DNA of 47,233 nt from Amoebophrya sp. A120. Its lineage: Eukaryota > Sar > Dinophyceae > Syndiniales > Amoebophryaceae. Below, in pieces: positions 43,349 through 47,233 of the stretch (positions within the stretch are counted from its first letter, which is position 1; each line of letters begins with the position of its first letter). The DNA lies in NCBI GenBank assembly GCA_905178155.1, contig CAJINV010000001.1:5716495-5763727 (forward strand), written 5' to 3'. The notes below the pieces were generated by a model that saw only the letters and a program-made list of their open reading frames with translations, made no database searches and was not told the DNA's origin. The translations under genes were made by a program, and so were the position numbers.

Positions 43349-44204
43349 TCACATAGTAGCTGCTACTGTTGGTGCAGCTACCGGTGTGGTCGCGCCACCC
43401 ATCGACGACTGGTTTGCGGTGGCGGTTGCACACCGTTTCGCTTCCTCGTCCGGTAGTCTCGCTGATTCCGATGGTGATGCAGATGACATACCCTCGTAAT
43501 ACCTGGCGTCTTCCGGATCCAACCACTCGGTGGGTTCCTCGCGAAGTTTCGCCCGCATGTAGTCTTCCCGCTCCTTGGCGCCGCGCAGTCGCCGCCAGTC
43601 AAAATACGGCACGTGCAGAACCTTGTAACCCATCCGGGTCAGCAGTCGGTGCTTCAACTTGCTGTACCTGTAAAGACCGAGGATAAGTACTAGAAACTGC
43701 ACTTCGCGCCCCGCCTGGAAAGTACTACCAACGTACTGGCGAGATTAATTTGATTATCGGCTAAAATGCGGGGGAGCTAAACAAGGAATGAAGATTTGTA
43801 TTTCGACTGCATTCATCAGAGTACGCTGTGTAGCGCTGGGAGTTGGCGTAGAAATGCGATGGCCCGTCTACTTCGATAGCAATGGGTCGGTCCTTGCCCG
43901 TGGGGACATTGCCGTTCTCGTCGGCCAGGGGGCCGCTGAGTCTCCGGGTAAGCTCCTTGATAAGCCGCTGCTTTTCCTCATGCTGTGCGGGCGTCAAAAT
44001 CTCTTCCTCTCCATCGTACCTGTTGCTTTCCACCATGGGTAACGCCACTGACAACTTACGAAAAATTTGTGGACATGATTCACAATTCTTATGCCAAGGT
44101 CTCGCGCAAACGACAGCAGTTACTTAAAAACAAAGTTGCAAGTTAGTACAGGAGCGTTTTGATATTCCCGTCGGGTTGCCGTATGGTGTTTGGAGGTAAC
44201 TCAT
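43349..44204 (-). CDS. RAP-domain putative RNA-binding protein
   Basis: Exons 44204-44150, 44047-43825 and 43667-43349 join through two GT-AG introns to 198 residues from ATG 44204. The RAP domain is spread over exons 2-3: [20 protein letters not shown] then [27 protein letters not shown], matching the family pattern 'iaiEvdGP.Hf...t..Kh..L...Gy.v..ipy.ew'. RAP proteins bind organellar RNA, mostly in mitochondria, and are expanded in alveolates. This one is short, lacking the usual N-terminal helical repeats. A different frame from ATG 44325 has an Arg-rich, acid-free start like a mitochondrial presequence, but its phase does not match the acceptor at 44048. The C-terminus ([16 protein letters not shown] onward) is polar and low in complexity. 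Confidence 0.78.
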
Positions 44205-47101
44205 TCTTCACAGCTGCGGGCCTCTGCGCGAGCGCGCAAAACCTCCTCCTCCCAAGTCCGAGCGTGTCGTGCAGTACTGGGGACCGGAATGGCTGCCGCG
44301 TCAGGTGACGCGAGACGCGATTCATGGTGTCTTGAAGAGGGCCGTTTGTTAACGGAGTCAAGCTCAAAGTCAGTAGCTTACGATAAACCAATGATGCAGC
44401 GCTCCGGAGCGAGCAACTAAAAAAAGCTTCTGATTTCAAACAAAAGCGTCCTCGCCGCGTCACGTGCAATATGATCAAAGTACAGATCAAAGTGGTCAAA
44501 AAAGATCAACAAAAGAAAATTGGATCATTTCACGGTGTGCGTCGGATCGTTTTGTGATCTTTTAAAAAGCGAAAGAAAAAAAACGCGGGTGGCGATCAGT
44601 ATGGAGGCCCAGTAGACGACTTCAATCTAGTAAGAAGGCAACCAACTTGTAGAGCCACTCGTGGGGTCCGCAGGGAAGCTCTTCGACCGGGGCGCCGGCG
44701 GACCGTAGCCTTTCTAGCGCGGCACGACCCCTTATTTCCAACGTGAGTAAAATCACCGTCTGCGCCGGCCCCCGGAGAAGGACGCCCCCCCGGGTTGCAG
44801 CACGATCACGAAAGGACGCCTCCGCGTGCCGAGCACGGCGGCCGCGCCCCCCCCCGCTATTGTTTAACCGCGTCGCAATCGCATGTAGCGGCTGGCCATA
44901 ACGCCCAGGAAAATCGTTGCTGTGTACCGCGCACCGCTCCCGGCGCTGCTAGGGGGCTTCGGCGCGCCGCGGGGGCGGGCGGCCCACCGCACGACCGGGG
45001 TGCGGGCGAACCGGACCGATGCCTAACGAGAAAGAAGGACCGCCCCAAGCCCCGGGCCTTTCGCGTTTTCTGCGGCGCGCCCCGCCACTATTATGCCCAA
45101 GCGCGCGCCGACCGCGCTTTTCGCCCCGACCGGCATACCCGCGCTACAGGCTTTGGGAAATGCGTGCGGCGCATCTTCGCGCCAGACACGAAGAGAAGGC
45201 GCCGATCATCACCATGGTCGTGAGTTCGTCATTGCCCGCGTTCCGCCGCGAACAGCTCGGGCGGGCGAGAAACCAGGCGCCCGGCGTCAGTGAACCCGAT
45301 CACCGGCGGCCCTGTTTGCCCTCTTGTGTACTCTATATCAGCAGGCGATCGCGGCCGGCCGGGGGGGATATGGATTGCACTTAACATAGGTGCGCACCGC
45401 CCAACCCGGGGTCTCAGGAGCGGTTTCCGGTCGGGCTAGTGGTTAAAATCGCAGAACAGAGGAGGCGTAGAGGCAATCTCCGGCGACCATTGAGTGGGAG
45501 CTCTTGGGTCCGATCCAGGGGGGTCTGTGTTTGACAGGTACATCCTGAGAAATCTAAGAAACCTAAAGACCTAAAAGTTGGAGCAGCGCTACGATGTCTT
45601 GACAGGTCCTCACAGAGCACATCACTGAGCTGAATTATGGTTATTATGCCACTCATTTCCGGAATTATTATTCAGTTTTCCATTACCTTTGTGGATTCTT
45701 CTCAATTTCCCAGATTCATGAATTCTGAAAAAATTTTAAACTTTTCAAAAACTACATATCATAAGATTCAATAATAAAGCACATACGTTATAAGTTGCAT
45801 TGTGGTGCGTCCTTTGTTAAAATCGATCAAGCTCTGTTCTTCAAAATCGACGACACGAAGTGCGAAATCGTAGACCGAAGCAGACAAGAAGGACTTACTT
45901 CGTTCGAACAAGCAAAAACCTAACACACTCACTCGGAGCTTCACCTGCTACAGTTTTATTGAGAGTTCTTCCCGACTCGGTTGCCAAGTGTAAAACTTGA
46001 GCCAAACCGGTCGGGCCAAAATTGAATGCGCACTTGCTGTCCGTGAAGTGTTCGCTTTTTCCAAATCTCTCTTGCAGTTTCAAAGAAAAGTTCCCGAATT
46101 CCTTAGGTGTCTCTCCCTGTGCAACAACTACTACATGCTGACTAACAAAGAAAAACCCCAATGGTACTATACTAGAATCAGGCTACTCTCGAAACAAATT
46201 CCCTCGGTTCATTCAAATGCGAAACAAGAAAAGGATAATCGTACATCGATGGCCAGTCGTGCATTCTTATGTCGATTCTTGCAGCTGAAAAAACTAAAGA
46301 AACCGAAACAAAAGCGACCCAAAGCAAAGGTAGAAGGTCATCTTACAAGCGTAGTTCTTTGCGGTTTTCTCTAACTTCAGGAAAGAAAAGGCACATGACA
46401 GAAGGATAAAAGGGCTACTTTCTATAGGCTAACGGTGAAGATCTAAATCTGTCTTGCTAGAACTAGAAACACGAAAAGACTACGCATCTAGGCTGTCTAC
46501 GGATCGTAGACAGCCTGAAAGCCACCGGCTCTGCCTGTTTCGCCATCCGCTGAATTCCTGAGCTTGTTCCACCGCCCCAACTACTGCCAAAACCCGCGCG
46601 ACCAGGAAGCGCCAGTAGTTCCACCGGTTCGGCCGCCACCAAACCAATTTCAACCGTTCCGCCAGGTTTCCCGCATACCGCAAAACTGGCACCACCATGC
46701 CAGTGCACGCACCCGTAGGTAGGTACTTGGTGGAAAATTTACCCGCAGGCTGGCACAACTGCTGCGGTCTTGGTCAACTACTGAGAGTTTTCAACATCCT
46801 TTTTTATTATTCAGTATCATGCACAAAATATTAGGTGCAACATTTTGACTTCTAAATTTTCATTTTTTTGAATTTAAAAACTTTCTTCATGTTGGGAGGT
46901 AATTTATAGCAATTCGCTTCCCCATTCCATATTCATAAGAATTCAAGCGCTTTCACCTTAGAAATAAGTGGGATTTGGCGTATTATTATCGTTTATTTTT
47001 TTCCTGAAAAATTTGCAAATTTTGACAATTCTAATCAGGGGTGAAACGGAAGACTGAAACGAATCGCCTTGAAATCAAGGCGAAGACGCGAAAAACGGAA
47101 T
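44205..47101. other. Gene-poor right flank with a GC-rich island
   Basis: About 44640-45400 is strikingly GC-rich, with CCGG-rich runs and frames open on both strands but no recognisable domain. 45660-46960 is AT-rich. I find no supported gene. A perfect 11-bp stem hairpin is at 46490-46516 and a tRNA-like A/B-box pair at about 45430-45515 (see findings). Confidence 0.5.
46490..46516. repeat. Perfect hairpin, 11-bp stem
   Basis: AGGCTGTCTAC, loop GGATC, then GTAGACAGCCT. Not followed by a T run, so not an RNA polymerase III terminator. Confidence 0.8.
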
Positions 47102-47203
47102 GCCCGGCTGAAACGAATAACTTTTTTCAGAAATTCGAAACGTCGGACACCATGAAGTCCGACGTTTTGCATTTCTGAAAAAAGTTATCCGTTTCGGCCG
47201 GGC
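47102..47203. repeat. Foldback element, ~47-bp arms, 8-base loop
   Basis: Left arm 47102-47148 begins GCCCGGCTGAAACG and ends CGTCGGAC. Right arm 47157-47203 begins GTCCGACGTT and ends CGGCCGGGC. The arms pair with only a few mismatches around the loop ACCATGAA. A second short hairpin (CGCCTTGA AA TCAAGGCG) lies just upstream at about 47065-47082. Could be a small inverted-repeat transposon or a hairpin RNA precursor. Confidence 0.85.
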
Positions 47204-47233
47204 TTCCGCGGGGCGAGTCGATTTGCAGTGCAA

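Noticed and set aside
44143-44325. Arg-rich frame from ATG 44325 as a mitochondrial presequence exon of the RAP gene
   Set aside because: Its phase at the GTACTAAC donor does not match the acceptor of the RAP exon; the overlapping frame from ATG 44204 does match.
1-47233. CRISPR arrays, bacterial operons, riboswitches, intrinsic terminators, rRNA genes
   Set aside because: No regularly spaced direct repeats with unique spacers, no Shine-Dalgarno or operon spacing, and no rRNA-like conserved blocks. The DNA is eukaryotic in gene structure.

Overview
The window reads as nuclear DNA of a protist, most likely a dinoflagellate-type alveolate close to the parasitic syndinian Amoebophrya. This is an inference. 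It rests on protein genes broken by many spliceosomal introns, on a second class of insertions that behave as non-canonical 'introner' introns (a feature reported for Amoebophrya), on a RAP-domain gene (a family expanded in apicomplexans and relatives), and on an internal TTTAGGG telomere-type tract. Every gene I can assemble is on the minus strand, so the genes read from right to left.

Layout. 1-5670 is repeat DNA: a ~118-bp tandem array, then a ~4.8-kb near-palindrome whose arms are ~215-bp tandem units and whose centre is a ~260-bp satellite. This block ends exactly at an introner-type terminus (5636-5670), which also supplies the apparent stop codon of the next gene. 5663-17126 is one seven-exon gene for a ~3293-residue secretory/membrane protein with two lipase-like alpha/beta-hydrolase domains. 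17127-20063 is AT-rich and apparently gene-free. Then follow, all minus strand: a J-domain-less DnaJ C-terminal protein (20064-21173), a low-complexity coiled-coil protein (21279-24440), a DHHC palmitoyltransferase (25813-28002), a small secreted protein (28589-30053, tentative), a CEP164-like double-WW protein (30496-32107), an isochorismatase-like hydrolase (32541-33671), a PDZ protein (34317-35150), an unrecognised helical protein (36002-37748), a small membrane protein (38061-38495), a DUF3431 type II membrane protein (39088-42729) and a RAP-domain protein (43349-44204). 44205-47233 carries a GC-rich island and foldback sequences but no convincing gene.

The main result is a set of 13 intron-like insertions, 145-664 bp long. 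All follow one rule: a 5-bp target duplication, termini TAT...ATA, inverted-repeat ends, and an open reading frame restored when the element plus one duplicate is removed. Their ends do not give GT-AG introns, while the other introns in the same genes do. One 664-bp element carries the remains of an SF3 (D5-type) helicase gene, a clue to the autonomous ancestor of introners. Another terminus implies a giant element of more than 5.6 kb holding the satellite/palindrome block. The genes do not form an obvious pathway; they are linked by sharing the same invading element population.
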